DNA of 64,000 nt from NCBI GenBank assembly GCA_016783865.1, contig JADHVS010000001.1, positions 1 through 64,000 of the forward strand, read 5' to 3'. The first letter of the stretch is position 1; each line of letters starts with the position of its first letter. Origin of the DNA: Bacteroidales bacterium (GTDB lineage Bacteria; Bacteroidota; Bacteroidia; Bacteroidales; SM23-62). The position numbers were made by a program, and so were the translations under genes. Positions 18,157 through 27,516 of this stretch are shown here, piece after piece. The notes under the pieces were generated by a model. It saw nothing but the letters and a program-made list of their open reading frames with translations. It was not told the DNA's origin and did not search any database.

Positions 18157-18593
18157 ATGATAGAGCTGAAAGGCAAAAATGCCCTCATTACAGGATCGAG
18201 CCGAGGGGTAGGCCAACAGGTTGAATTGGGATTAGCCAATCTGGGTTGCAATATAATTGTACATGGACGAACCAAAGAGACATGATAGAAAATGGTTTTG
18301 GACGAGTAATTAACCTCACCTCAGGAATAAAAGATCTACCTGAACTTGCCCCTTATGGTGCATCAAAATGGGCAGTGAATAAACTAACCGACAACCTGGC
18401 AATAAAACTCAATGATACAGGAGTTAGAATTAATACTCTGGATCCGGGTTGGCTTCGAACAGATTTGGGTGGAGAAAATGCCGATCATCCTGTAGAGGCT
18501 GTTCTTCCCGGTGCTCTAGCTCCCGCTTTAATTGAAGATGATGGGCCTAACGGTCAGTTTTTCTCAGCTATTGACCACAGCCTGGATTTGTAG
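18157..18593 (+). pseudogene. Short-chain dehydrogenase/reductase with internal deletion
   Basis: The first frame (ATG 18157) encodes a typical SDR N-terminus: LKGKNALITGSSRGVGQQ with the TGxxxGxG dinucleotide-binding motif and NIIVHGRT. It ends in TGA after 42 residues. From about 18282 a second frame continues with the SDR C-terminal half: GRVINLTSG, the catalytic YGASK, and NTLDPGWLRTDLGG. The roughly 90 residues in between, including the NAG motif strand, are missing. One internal deletion with frame change explains this. An NAD(P)-dependent enzyme is therefore not made. The gene begins 5 bp after the DUF362 gene. Confidence 0.85.
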
Positions 18594-18674
18594 TATTTAC
18601 GAATGAGATAATATCATGGCTCGATTTTCGATGGAGATTGAAAATACATATGATTCATCCATATATTCCATATA

Positions 18675-18740
18675 ATCAATAACTTTTGCTACATCCTTCA
18701 CCAATTCCAGGTTAGATATTTCGCCAGTCCCCGTTACCAG
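18675..18740 (+). repeat. Element-end repeat and tRNA tail, copy D
   Basis: atcaataacttttgctacat, ccttcaccaattccaggtta, gatatttcgccagtccccgttacc. The final part is a mutated form of the tRNA(fMet) end. On the minus strand it reads VTGTGEISNLELVKDVAKVI, then DYMEYMDESYVF, the longest open form of this motif. Confidence 0.82.
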
Positions 18741-18744
18741 ACAG

Positions 18745-18784
18745 AACTCCTCACCATTTTCGGTGGGGAGTCCTTTTTTTTAAG
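18745..18784 (+). terminator. Terminator hairpin after copy D
   Basis: actcctcacc-attttc-ggtggggagt followed by cc and eight T. It nearly equals the hairpins at 13221 and 21259. The interval 18785-19061 after it shows no gene; it contains aatgaacgctttacagcgaa, weakly like the palindrome arm region near 9925. Confidence 0.85.
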
Positions 18785-19061
18785 TCCTTTTTACAATTTG
18801 AAAATGAACGCTTTACAGCGAAAATAGTATTCGCATTTGAAGCTAAATATTGACATTTTTGAGCTTACAGATCAATAATAGATAACCGCGGAAAAATATG
18901 CAATCAGAATGCAGATATGTCCCGAAAAGAAAGAATTATTATTCCAAGACGAGACATAGTGTCGGCAAGGGATTGGGGGCGATGTCGATAACGAAGAAAA
19001 AGATTTTTTAATTATACAACCGATATTTCCACACTTTTCACATTAACCGGTAAAATACCTT

Positions 19062-21173
19062 ATGATGATGAAAAATTTTAATCGGTTATTTATTGGTGCA
19101 ATGCTGATTTTATCAATTTCAGCTCAAGCTCAGGATGGCTTATTCATTTCTGAGATCACAGATCCGGCAGATGTTTATTCCGGACGATTTATTGAACTTT
19201 TTAATGCGGGTGCTGAAGCAGTTGATTTCAGTGCCATTACACTCTACTTATCGCGCCAGAGCAATGGAGGAACGGGCTGGGGTGATGTGCAACTTACAGG
19301 AACAGTAGCCGCCGGTGAAACCTTTGTATTTGGCGGTTCAGCATTTGAAGATGTTTATGGCTTCCCTCCTGACCAGGAAACTGGTATTATTATCGGGAAC
19401 GGTGATGATGCATATTTTCTTTACCAGGATGGTGATCATAGTGCAGGAACGCTACATGACATTTTTGGTGCAATTGATATGGATGGAACCGGAGAACCCT
19501 GGGAATATGAGGATTCCAGAGCAGTAAGAATTGAAGGTGTTATTGCTCCCAACACTACTTGGAGTGCTGCAGAATGGGAAATAACTTCAGCTAATGTTGC
19601 TGATGCCGACCCGGGAACACACCATGGTTCAGGTACGGATGACACTCTTGATTTACCAGGGGATTATTCTCTTACCATATTAAATGATACAGCAGGTGAA
19701 GGTCAACCCGTTGAGGTTCTCATTTTTGTCAGTGAACTCACTACAGCCGATAATATTATCTCCTACCAGTTTAATCTGAATTTTGATACCTCAGTACTGG
19801 AATATACAGGAATCGATATTGCCGGAACAATTGCAGAAGGCGGTGAAATTGCAGTAAATGCCAATATTGCTGGTAATCTATCAATCAGTTATATGAATTT
19901 GACACCATTGATCGGTACCGGTGCTTTATTAAAACTTCAATTTAATTCCCTGGCTTTAGATACAACCGAAATATCAATTTCCAATGCCTATTTAAATAAT
20001 TTGTCTGTACAGGATTTAACTAATGGTACAATGATTATCAGGAAGGTAATTCCACCAACCGCTGCAATTACTTACAGTGATACGATCAACAGATTTGCTG
20101 ACACCCTTGTTATTACAGCAACTTTTAGTGAAATAATGGATGAAGCGAATGCAGTTCTGCTAAATCTCAGTGGTGCTGCAAATCTTGCAGGTGCTGAAAT
20201 GATCCGTCAAAGTACAACGGTTTATACCTATAGCTATCAGATACCAAAAGCAGATGGTGATGTTTCCGTCAGCTTAAGCAATGGGACTGACATTTGGGGC
20301 AATGAAGTAGATTCAATACCGACAAGCGGAGTTAATTTTCACATAGTAAAATTTACCCTGGGAGATGTTGATGATGACGGTACAATTCTAGCTTATGATG
20401 CAGCAATTACTCTTCAACATTCCGTTGGACTTGACCCTTTGCCAGCAATTGATCCTTTACCCTGGGAGAATTGGCGCGACAGTACTGCAAACGTTGATGG
20501 TATAAGTGGAATTACAGCATATGATGCAGGTTTGATTCTGCAGTATTCGGCTGGTATCATTACAGGTTTTTCCGGTGAATCCAATAAATCCTTTTCAGTT
20601 GCTGATGTATCGGTTGATATTGTGGGGAATGAAATTATATTTTACTCCTGGGGTGAATTGTTGGGTTTAAACTTAAGCACAACGAATGAATATGAGATTC
20701 TGGGTATGCCGCAGGTTTTGAACGAAAATTTCATGTCAGCATTTAACAATAGAGGAACGACATATAATATTGGCCTTTGCACTGCTTTCTCCCCTGAAGA
20801 TGGGAGTGCTATTATGAAGATCCCTTTCAATAAAAGCGGATCAGTAACCTTCAATATGCTTGTAAACACAGAAAAAAAGAGCGTCACCCTTAACCGGGCT
20901 ACGGGTATGATTGAATTTGGGAATAAGGATATTTCAATTTATCCCAATCCTGCCAGGGACCAATTATTCATTAACACAGGTAAATATTATAAGATGTCCG
21001 GATATCAATTGAAGATCATCAACCAACTTGGGGTAACGGTCTTTAAGACAAAGATAAAAGAACCTCTATATGAGATTAATCTTTCTGATTGGTCAGGCCC
21101 GGGCTTGTACTATTTGCAAGTGATTGAAAAAGCGGGAAGCATGGTAGCGACACGTAAGATTATAATACAATAG
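19062..21173 (+). CDS. Secreted lamin-tail/cohesin/dockerin protein with T9SS signal
   Basis: A 703-residue exported, probably surface, protein with no enzyme domain seen. ATG 19062 is the first of three consecutive ATG codons. Order: signal peptide (1-24, AQA); lamin-tail-like domain (about 26-180: GLFISEITDPAD, RFIELFNAG); cohesin domain (about 205-328: AGEGQPVEVLIFVSELT, LNFDTSVLEYTGI, ISISNAYLNN); an Ig-like domain (about 335-430); a type I dockerin with two Ca-binding segments (LGDVDDDGTILAYDAAITLQ and NVDGISGITAYDAGLILQ); and a T9SS type A sorting domain from ISIYPNPARDQLF. Cohesin and dockerin bind each other in cellulosomes, so this protein could chain or bind partners. Confidence 0.88.
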   Translation: MMMKNFNRLFIGAMLILSISAQAQDGLFISEITDPADVYSGRFIELFNAGAEAVDFSAITLYLSRQSNGGTGWGDVQLTGTVAAGETFVFGGSAFEDVYGFPPDQETGIIIGNGDDAYFLYQDGDHSAGTLHDIFGAIDMDGTGEPWEYEDSRAVRIEGVIAPNTTWSAAEWEITSANVADADPGTHHGSGTDDTLDLPGDYSLTILNDTAGEGQPVEVLIFVSELTTADNIISYQFNLNFDTSVLEYTGIDIAGTIAEGGEIAVNANIAGNLSISYMNLTPLIGTGALLKLQFNSLALDTTEISISNAYLNNLSVQDLTNGTMIIRKVIPPTAAITYSDTINRFADTLVITATFSEIMDEANAVLLNLSGAANLAGAEMIRQSTTVYTYSYQIPKADGDVSVSLSNGTDIWGNEVDSIPTSGVNFHIVKFTLGDVDDDGTILAYDAAITLQHSVGLDPLPAIDPLPWENWRDSTANVDGISGITAYDAGLILQYSAGIITGFSGESNKSFSVADVSVDIVGNEIIFYSWGELLGLNLSTTNEYEILGMPQVLNENFMSAFNNRGTTYNIGLCTAFSPEDGSAIMKIPFNKSGSVTFNMLVNTEKKSVTLNRATGMIEFGNKDISIYPNPARDQLFINTGKYYKMSGYQLKIINQLGVTVFKTKIKEPLYEINLSDWSGPGLYYLQVIEKAGSMVATRKIIIQ

Positions 21174-21222
21174 CAAAAAAGGCTCATATCCGCCATCCGC
21201 CAGTGGTCGGACAAGGCTGGCA

Positions 21223-21253
21223 GACCCAAGTTCGAGTCTTACCCCGCTACTAA
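21223..21253 (+). repeat. tRNA(fMet) 3' tail, copy E
   Basis: agacccaagttcgagtctta then ccccgctacta copies the T arm and acceptor end of the tRNA more completely than the other tails. The 45 bp before it do not contain the element-end motif of copies A-D. Confidence 0.85.
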
Positions 21254-21257
21254 TGAA

Positions 21258-21292
21258 GACTCCCCATCGGAAACGGTGGGGAGTTATTTATT
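21258..21292 (+). terminator. Terminator hairpin after copy E
   Basis: gactccccatc-ggaaac-ggtggggagt is a strong stem followed by tatttatttttg. It marks the last recognisable tRNA-tail module. Confidence 0.85.
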
Positions 21293-21424
21293 TTTGTCCA
21301 CTGTTCCTTTTGATAATGAATGTTTTGTGATTTACTAAGTATCCAATTTGGATGTTAGATATTGGGTTTAGTTATATCTTGTTACATGGCAAATAGATAG
21401 ATTTTGTATTTGAAGCTATTTCGC

Positions 21425-22762
21425 TTAAATGGAACGGGATAAAATATTTTTAATATCAAAAATTAAATAAAATGGGATATTGAATAGCCTGAAGTTTTTG
21501 CCTTTTGGCGTTTTTATATCTTCAATTGAATATTTACCCGAGTGGATTCTTATGGCAATATTTTGCCCGGATTCATCCATGTAGAGAAGTAGAGATTTTA
21601 ATTTGCCTGTTGAACCTGATTTTACTTCAATTGGGATTAGTTGCCCTTCATATAGTTGAATGTAATCCAGCTCCGCAGTGGATGACTTTTTATCTCTTAC
21701 CCAGAAGGAAAGATTGCGTAATGCTGATCTCTCATTTGCCAATAACTCCTGTCCTGTAATGTGTTCAGAAACATTACCTTTATATACATTTTCGATGTTT
21801 TGAGCTTTAATCAAATCTAATTGTAAACCCGCTTTATAGTTCATTAACCCGGTATCAACAACATGTAATCGGGGTTTTTTCTTACGGTTTGGCAGCAGTG
21901 GTATTGTGTGTGATGTTTGAGGGTAAACCAGGTTAACAAGCATTGTTTTTTCCAATGTTAAAAATGCTTCCTTGATTTCACGACTTTTATACTCAGAATT
22001 ACCAAATTTTTCAAATGTGATCCTTTTTCCAGCTTCGGCAAATGCAGAATTGATAATGTGGCGTATATACTGAACCTGAGCTGAGGAATTGGCATATTTT
22101 TCAACATCTTCAAGGTAGGAGAGGATGAGAGATTCATAGATGGTGCTTAGTCTTGAGATATCTCTGTTTTCCTTATAATTGTTAACTATTTCAGGCATGC
22201 CACCAATTAAGGTGTATTGAAAGAAAAGTTTTAATAATCCCCCATGTGCATAATCAGGTATAGAATGCTGAGTTAAGATATCCAGATACTGCTTTTCATT
22301 GCTAGCAATTAAGAACTCCCGGAAAGAACATGGACGTAATAACATGTATTCAACTCTTCCTGCCGGAAAGGCTGTTTTTTGGTCCATAATATTTTCCAAA
22401 AGTGAGCCGGCTGTTATAATGTATAAATCGGGAGTTTCTTCGTAAAAGTATCTTAAAAAGGCAACAGCTTTTGGGGAATTTTGAATTTCATCAATAAAAA
22501 TAAGGGTTTTTTTATGGCTCCGCAGAATTTTTCCATAGAGAAACAATGCTGCTAGCATGTCTTGAAAACTGTAATCATTCTCAAATAAAGCTTTCTCTTC
22601 TTTTAATTCAAGGTTAAGATAAAGGAATTGTTCAAACTCCTTTCCAAACATTTTTACCAGACTGGTTTTTCCCACTTGACGTGCCCCACGCAATACAAGC
22701 GGTTTTCGCTCTTTCTTGTTAGCCCAGGTCCTTAAATCTTCTATTTTTAACCTACTGAACAT
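21425..22762 (-). CDS. ATP-binding protein, AAA_14/DUF4143 family
   Basis: A 445-residue ATPase. The N-terminal AAA domain (about 1-180) has Walker A GARQVGKTSL, Walker B TLIFIDEIQNS and a sensor region ITAGSLLEN. The C-terminal DUF4143 domain (about 190-400) ends with a PD-(D/E)xK-like core: SSTAELDYIQ and LIPIEVKSGSTG. These genes are very common as single mobile or accessory genes in Bacteroidota and archaea; their cellular role is not known. It lies just outside the last tRNA-tail copy, faces it, and may be another acquired module. Confidence 0.9.
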   Translation of the reverse strand: MFSRLKIEDLRTWANKKERKPLVLRGARQVGKTSLVKMFGKEFEQFLYLNLELKEEKALFENDYSFQDMLAALFLYGKILRSHKKTLIFIDEIQNSPKAVAFLRYFYEETPDLYIITAGSLLENIMDQKTAFPAGRVEYMLLRPCSFREFLIASNEKQYLDILTQHSIPDYAHGGLLKLFFQYTLIGGMPEIVNNYKENRDISRLSTIYESLILSYLEDVEKYANSSAQVQYIRHIINSAFAEAGKRITFEKFGNSEYKSREIKEAFLTLEKTMLVNLVYPQTSHTIPLLPNRKKKPRLHVVDTGLMNYKAGLQLDLIKAQNIENVYKGNVSEHITGQELLANERSALRNLSFWVRDKKSSTAELDYIQLYEGQLIPIEVKSGSTGKLKSLLLYMDESGQNIAIRIHSGKYSIEDIKTPKGKNFRLFNIPFYLIFDIKNILSRSI

Positions 22763-23101
22763 GAGGGGAATAATTATTTATTTGTTATAAATGAAAGGTA
22801 AATATATTAATTACACGTATTAAAAGCAAGGTTTATTTGCATATTTTATGTACTAAAAGAAAGGTAATTAAACTACCCCGGGGTAGAACCTCGAGGAATT
22901 CTTTTGATTAAAATCTAAATCCATCCAGCCCATCTCACCTCAATATTTAGTATTCTGAATAGGTATTTCACGTGATTTTACTATTTATCAGGATTAGAAT
23001 CTGTGTTGCCTTTCTTTTTTTCCCTGAAAGGCTTAATTTTAACGACCTGAGTATTTCTAATCTCTTACGGTTAAATAATTATTTACTTAATCTATCAATA
23101 C
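22763..23101. other. AT-rich intergenic region with a perfect palindrome
   Basis: 339 bp without a convincing gene. A perfect 14-bp palindrome, ctaccccggggtag, lies at 22873-22886, followed by cctcgagg. It may be a leftover of a repeat or a protein-binding site; nothing else is recognisable. Confidence 0.5.
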
Positions 23102-24565
23102 ATGAAACGGCGCGAATTTTCAAAGTACAGCCTGTTGCTCGGAATTGGTGCACTGGCCGGGACCAAAATATCCTGTACAAATCCATCCGGCATCCAGGAA
23201 AATGCATACCAGGAACCTTCATGCAAACTGCCTGCAAAGACATGCGATGTGGTGGTGGCCGGAGGAGGGACAGCCGGCGTGGTGGCAGCAATAGCAGCAG
23301 CACGAACCGGGGCTAAAACTATTCTTATTGAAGCAAAAGGCTATCCTGGTGGTACTGTCACCGAAGGGGGAACCGCACTCCACAGCTATTACAATATCTG
23401 GAAAGCTTTTCCCGGATCGGAAAAACGTCAGGTGGTAAAAGGTATCGCCCAGGAAATTATTGATAGATTACTATTGATCGGTGGAACATGCGGACATGCC
23501 GAAATGTTTGCCGGGGCCGATTTTGATTCGGTCTGCACTGCTATCGATACCGAATTATATAAGTTGGTTGCCTTTGAAATGCTGGTAGAAGCAGGTGTTA
23601 CAGTTTATGTTAATACATTGCTGACAGGAGCCATCAGGGAAGGGTCTGCTGTGAAAGGAGTGATCACTGAAAGCCGGTCAGGCCGTGAAGTCATTTATGC
23701 GAAATCATTTATCGACTGCACTGCTTATGGCGACCTGGCAGCCTATGCCGGTGCAGAGTTCACCGAACCAAACGATTATGATGTCTGCAACAGCATCGGT
23801 ATGGGGAATGTGGATATTACCACCTTGTATGATTATTTCAATAACCAGGAGGATATCTACCAGCTAAGCCATGGCACAAGAGGAGGCAAGGATGATCAGA
23901 TAGTCAGGGTCCAGGGAAGAATGGTCAATGTACCCCAGGAATTTATCGATGGAGCCTCTGAAATCGGAATGAGTATGGTTACCACTACAGTGCACGATAA
24001 TTATCTGATGTTCATTAAGTTTAACATGAAACTGCCGGAGAGCCCCACCGACCGCGATACTGTTGCAAAAGCCGAACTGGAACTCAGACAGCGGCAATTT
24101 AAAGGAGTTGAACTGTTTAAGAAATTCATCCCCGGTTGCGAAAAGTCATTCATTGCCCGGACCAGCCCTTCGCTGAATATCCGACGCGGCAGATGCATTA
24201 CCTGTGACTATGATATCACCCATGAGGATGTGACCGAAGCCAGGCATTTCGACGATGAAGTATTTGTATACGGATTCCACGACTGGGCACCTAAGTACCG
24301 TGTAAAAGATGCAGGGACCTATGGCATTCCATACCGTGCATTGTGCGTAAAAGGTATTGAAAACCTTTTTGTTTCGGGAATGATGATCACCTCCGACCGC
24401 AGATCCCATATGTCGACGCGGAATACGGTCAGCTGTTTCGGGCAGGGACAGGCAACAGGAACGGCAGCAGCTTTATGTGCTCAGAAGGAATACGGTTCAC
24501 GTGACCTGCCTTTCACCGGGTTAAGAACAAAGCTTGAACAGGATGGTGTATATTTTGAGAGTTAG
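23102..24565 (+). CDS. FAD-dependent oxidoreductase (secreted or lipid-anchored)
   Basis: A 487-residue flavoprotein of the FAD_oxidored family. The N-terminus MKRREFSKYSLLLGIGALAG carries a twin-arginine-like motif, followed by a possible lipobox cysteine (KISC), so export with cofactor already bound is likely. The dinucleotide fold begins at CDVVVAGGGTAGVVAAIAAA (GxGxxG) and the family block GYPGGTVTEGG follows. Near the C-terminus, IENLFVSGMMIT and RNTVSCFGQGQATGTAA complete the FAD site. Such proteins often accompany carbohydrate-degradation genes, but the substrate is unknown. It opens the pectin-related locus. Confidence 0.85.
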   Translation: MKRREFSKYSLLLGIGALAGTKISCTNPSGIQENAYQEPSCKLPAKTCDVVVAGGGTAGVVAAIAAARTGAKTILIEAKGYPGGTVTEGGTALHSYYNIWKAFPGSEKRQVVKGIAQEIIDRLLLIGGTCGHAEMFAGADFDSVCTAIDTELYKLVAFEMLVEAGVTVYVNTLLTGAIREGSAVKGVITESRSGREVIYAKSFIDCTAYGDLAAYAGAEFTEPNDYDVCNSIGMGNVDITTLYDYFNNQEDIYQLSHGTRGGKDDQIVRVQGRMVNVPQEFIDGASEIGMSMVTTTVHDNYLMFIKFNMKLPESPTDRDTVAKAELELRQRQFKGVELFKKFIPGCEKSFIARTSPSLNIRRGRCITCDYDITHEDVTEARHFDDEVFVYGFHDWAPKYRVKDAGTYGIPYRALCVKGIENLFVSGMMITSDRRSHMSTRNTVSCFGQGQATGTAAALCAQKEYGSRDLPFTGLRTKLEQDGVYFES

Positions 24566-24622
24566 GTAATAGCAAAGTAGTCATCCCGAATTTACCTGCC
24601 TGCCGGCACATTCCCCGGTCAG

Positions 24623-24838
24623 GACGAGGAATTAAAGGACAATTCTCATCACAGCACATACGGTGCCTATCAACTTGCCAGATGTGTTGTTAACGGAATC
24701 CGGGAGAACCGGCTTAAGCTAACTGAATACCTGTTGGATGATTTACCAGGCTTTGATCCCGGTAAACCTGATCCTTACAGCACCTGGGACCTGCCACGCA
24801 GTCCGGCCATTGATCTTGTCGCCCCGGAAGGAAGGTAA
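24623..24838 (+). pseudogene. C-terminal remnant of a rhamnogalacturonan acetylesterase (SGNH, CE12-like)
   Basis: A 71-codon open frame without a start codon reads DNSHHSTYGAYQLARCVVNG, then LLDDLPGFDPGKPDPY and ends LVAPEGR. The DxxH motif in DNSHHSTYGA is the catalytic Asp/His block V of SGNH hydrolases, and the FDPxxPDP tail is typical of bacterial rhamnogalacturonan acetylesterases. All upstream blocks with the nucleophile serine are gone. The remnant begins right after a short repeat-like sequence (cctgcctgccggcac, 24597-24611). It fits the surrounding pectin locus and ends 10 bp from the convergent GH105 gene. Confidence 0.8.
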
Positions 24839-24848
24839 GCTCTGGTGC

Positions 24849-26009
24849 TTATCTCTCCATCTTGTACATCTCCGATCCTGCCAGCAGGAAACATCCCAGC
24901 CCATAATCTTCAAAATCAGGAACCCTTTTATATGTGACAGGCTGGCCCGTGGATGGCTCCTTGCCTGTTGACTGGACATATCCGAGAAAACCGTTGTCAT
25001 GCACTGCTTTGGTGGCCATAGCATTCCAGGCTTTAATTACTGCTGGACGATATTTGTCGGCGGAGAGGAAATTATTGTTAATCCCCCAGGCTATTCCATA
25101 GACAAAAAGAGATGTCCCCGTGGTTTCCCTGCCTCCAAAGTTACCCGGATCATGCAAGCTGGCATTCCAGAATCCATCCTTTCTCTGTACTTTAAGAATG
25201 GCTTCACACATTTCTTTATATGTACGCATATACTCTTCCCGGTATGGATGATCTTCCGGAAGGACATTCATTACACGAACCAGGGCAGCAAGCACCCAGC
25301 CGTTCCCCCTTGACCAGTAGCAATCTTCGCCGTTCGGTTCTGTGTATGGAGGATCATAATCGGCGTCCCTCCACCATAGGCCTTCCTCAAGATTGTACAA
25401 CCCGTTCTCACCGTGGGATTCCTTAGTAAACAGGTACATTTCATGCATCCGGTCAATATAGGAGCTGTCTTCATAAATCATTCCCAGTCTGGCAAACACC
25501 GGCATGGCCATCTGCAGGGCATCGATCCAGTTCCAGTCATCTATCTTATCCGTTCTTAGCATGCTGTCGACCGATGCCTTGATGTATTCGATCCTTTCAG
25601 GTTGCGGATCCAGTTGGTACAGATCAATATAGGTCTGCCCCGCACATTGGTTGTCGGCATTCCTTGTAAAAGTTTCTCCGTCCCGCAGGTTCCACCCGTG
25701 AAACTCACCCCACCTGACAGCATAATCATAATATTCATGACGGGGATCCATCCTGTAGAGTTCCATAAGGCCTTCATAATAAACCGACCGGGTCCATATA
25801 TTACTGGCCCTTTCCTTATTCGTTATAATAGTTTTACCCACATCCGGCCATTTCTCAATAAAATATGCGTTGCAGGTAGTCATGGTTTCAAGTATCTTTT
25901 CCCGGGACATGAGCTCCTGGCTCTTCGTAGAACATCCTGAAGTGAGGATGATCACTGAAAAAAATACAAGACTTACAGGCAGGATCTTTTTCTTTCTCAT
26001 TGTTGACAT
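24849..26009 (-). CDS. GH105 unsaturated rhamnogalacturonyl hydrolase
   Basis: A 386-residue lipoprotein (signal peptide with lipobox LTSGC) of the GH88/GH105 (alpha/alpha)6 barrel. These enzymes hydrolyse the unsaturated uronic acid from oligosaccharides made by pectate or rhamnogalacturonan lyases. The catalytic aspartate is Asp163 in DDWNWIDALQMAMP. Other family blocks are ADNQCAGQTYIDLY, WSRGNGWVLAAL, and FGGRETTGTSLFVYG. MRKKK at the fourth residue is an alternative start. It lies 24 bp downstream of the PL22 gene on the same strand, so the two are probably one operon. Confidence 0.93.
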   Translation of the reverse strand: MSTMRKKKILPVSLVFFSVIILTSGCSTKSQELMSREKILETMTTCNAYFIEKWPDVGKTIITNKERASNIWTRSVYYEGLMELYRMDPRHEYYDYAVRWGEFHGWNLRDGETFTRNADNQCAGQTYIDLYQLDPQPERIEYIKASVDSMLRTDKIDDWNWIDALQMAMPVFARLGMIYEDSSYIDRMHEMYLFTKESHGENGLYNLEEGLWWRDADYDPPYTEPNGEDCYWSRGNGWVLAALVRVMNVLPEDHPYREEYMRTYKEMCEAILKVQRKDGFWNASLHDPGNFGGRETTGTSLFVYGIAWGINNNFLSADKYRPAVIKAWNAMATKAVHDNGFLGYVQSTGKEPSTGQPVTYKRVPDFEDYGLGCFLLAGSEMYKMER

Positions 26010-26033
26010 GGTATTAATTTGTTAATTAGTTTC

Positions 26034-27296
26034 TTATTTAATCCCGGCAAATTCAACGGCATACACCTGGGTGCTCCCTTCAAAATTTGCCCTGAAAATA
26101 ATCCATTTCCCATCGGGAGAGAAGTGTACATTGGGCTCAAGGCGATAGTCATGGTTTTTCATATTAACCAGCTTTTCTGACGACAGGCTATCGTTTTCCG
26201 GTCTGAACAGGTAGAGCCACATCCCATCTTTTGCCAGTGCCACCTGGGAGGAATCCCCTCCGTCACCGGCAAACAGTTGCTGGTCAGGTGAAATATTAAA
26301 ATGGATGGACCATTCATCCCTTTTCATGCCATACCCGGTTTCCTTCCCTGTTGACAGGTCGAGCCCTGCCAGATAAAATGTCTCCCCTCTCGGGATCTGC
26401 AGGTCAAACCAGATGGTTTCGCCATCCCTGCTGAAAAATTCATGTCCTGCGATCTCCCGGTGAACCGTTCTCTCATGCATCATCCTGGCCTGTGATGTTT
26501 GGATATTTACGGTCCATATCCTGTCAAGGAGGTGCCACGGGCCCTCATGGCAGAACATCAGGAGTCCCGGATCTGTGGGGGAGAACTGGACGTGGTTCAG
26601 CCAGGCTGTATCACTGAAGACTTTCCGCAGTTTCCCGGTTTCAACCTCGATCGTAAAAAGGGAATGCGGAAGCCTTGCTTCGAAGATCTTATTAAAGAAG
26701 TCACCCTTACGCGGAAACTGACGCAATAGTTCGGTTTTTTCCTTTCCGCTGGCCACTCCGCCAAGCAGGGTCTCATCCGCATTCAGGGTGGTAATGTTCC
26801 CCCTGATGCTGTCCGGAAATACATAGATCAAATTTGTCTCCAGGGATTCTACGTGTGTGGAAAAAACGCTGTCTCCACTCTGGTAGAAAACTTCTCTTCT
26901 GGTCTTTCCGGTTATCTCGCCTGATATCCTGGATGGATGATTGGTAATACGGATCTTTTCAAGTGTTTTCAGGTTCAGCGTATACAATTGCCTGTTCCCA
27001 TACTCTGAATATACCTGGTCGTTGGTATTCTCCGGATAATCCCCGTAAAAAACCATAAGGTCCCCTTCATCAGACAAAGCAGGAATGAACGGATTATTAT
27101 GAAAGTAGAAACTTCTGTTGTTTCCATCCGGCCCGGTCAGGCGAACAACGCGGTGGTACGTATCCTGATCGATCCATTCATCGGGCATGGGAACGGTTCC
27201 TCCGGTTTCAAGAACAGGAACTGCAGGTTCATGGCAGGCTGCAAGAACAAAAACTGCACAAGCTGCAAAGATGCGAAGTTGATAGTTCATTTTCAT
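26034..27296 (-). CDS. Oligogalacturonate lyase, PL22
   Basis: A 420-residue lipoprotein with a seven-bladed propeller of the PL22 family, which cleaves short oligogalacturonides by beta-elimination. The start at ATG 27296 gives the signal peptide MKMNYQLRIF..VLAAC; the longer frame to 27335 lacks signal character. Family blocks: VVRLTGPDGNNRSFYF, AWLNHVQFSPTDPGLLMFCH, REIAGHEFFSRDGE and NVHFSPDGKWIIFRANFEG. Histidines in these blocks are the expected Mn-binding candidates, though the exact quartet cannot be fixed from sequence. A lipid anchor differs from the cytoplasmic form in enterobacteria. The product would feed the neighbouring GH105 enzyme. Confidence 0.9.
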   Translation of the reverse strand: MKMNYQLRIFAACAVFVLAACHEPAVPVLETGGTVPMPDEWIDQDTYHRVVRLTGPDGNNRSFYFHNNPFIPALSDEGDLMVFYGDYPENTNDQVYSEYGNRQLYTLNLKTLEKIRITNHPSRISGEITGKTRREVFYQSGDSVFSTHVESLETNLIYVFPDSIRGNITTLNADETLLGGVASGKEKTELLRQFPRKGDFFNKIFEARLPHSLFTIEVETGKLRKVFSDTAWLNHVQFSPTDPGLLMFCHEGPWHLLDRIWTVNIQTSQARMMHERTVHREIAGHEFFSRDGETIWFDLQIPRGETFYLAGLDLSTGKETGYGMKRDEWSIHFNISPDQQLFAGDGGDSSQVALAKDGMWLYLFRPENDSLSSEKLVNMKNHDYRLEPNVHFSPDGKWIIFRANFEGSTQVYAVEFAGIK

Positions 27297-27516
27297 GGAT
27301 GGTAATATTGATATGCTAAAGTAAGGAATATACACTTTATATGAAGGTAGATTGCTGGAAAATCTGTATTCCTAAGGGTTTAGGATTTGTCATAAAGGAA
27401 CCGATTTTATAAATTTATTCACGGATTACATAAAGGACAGGATTGCTTTAATCCTTAGTAGAGATAATAGTCAATATTGTACCATTAACTAAATACTCCT
27501 GGAGAATAAATTAATT

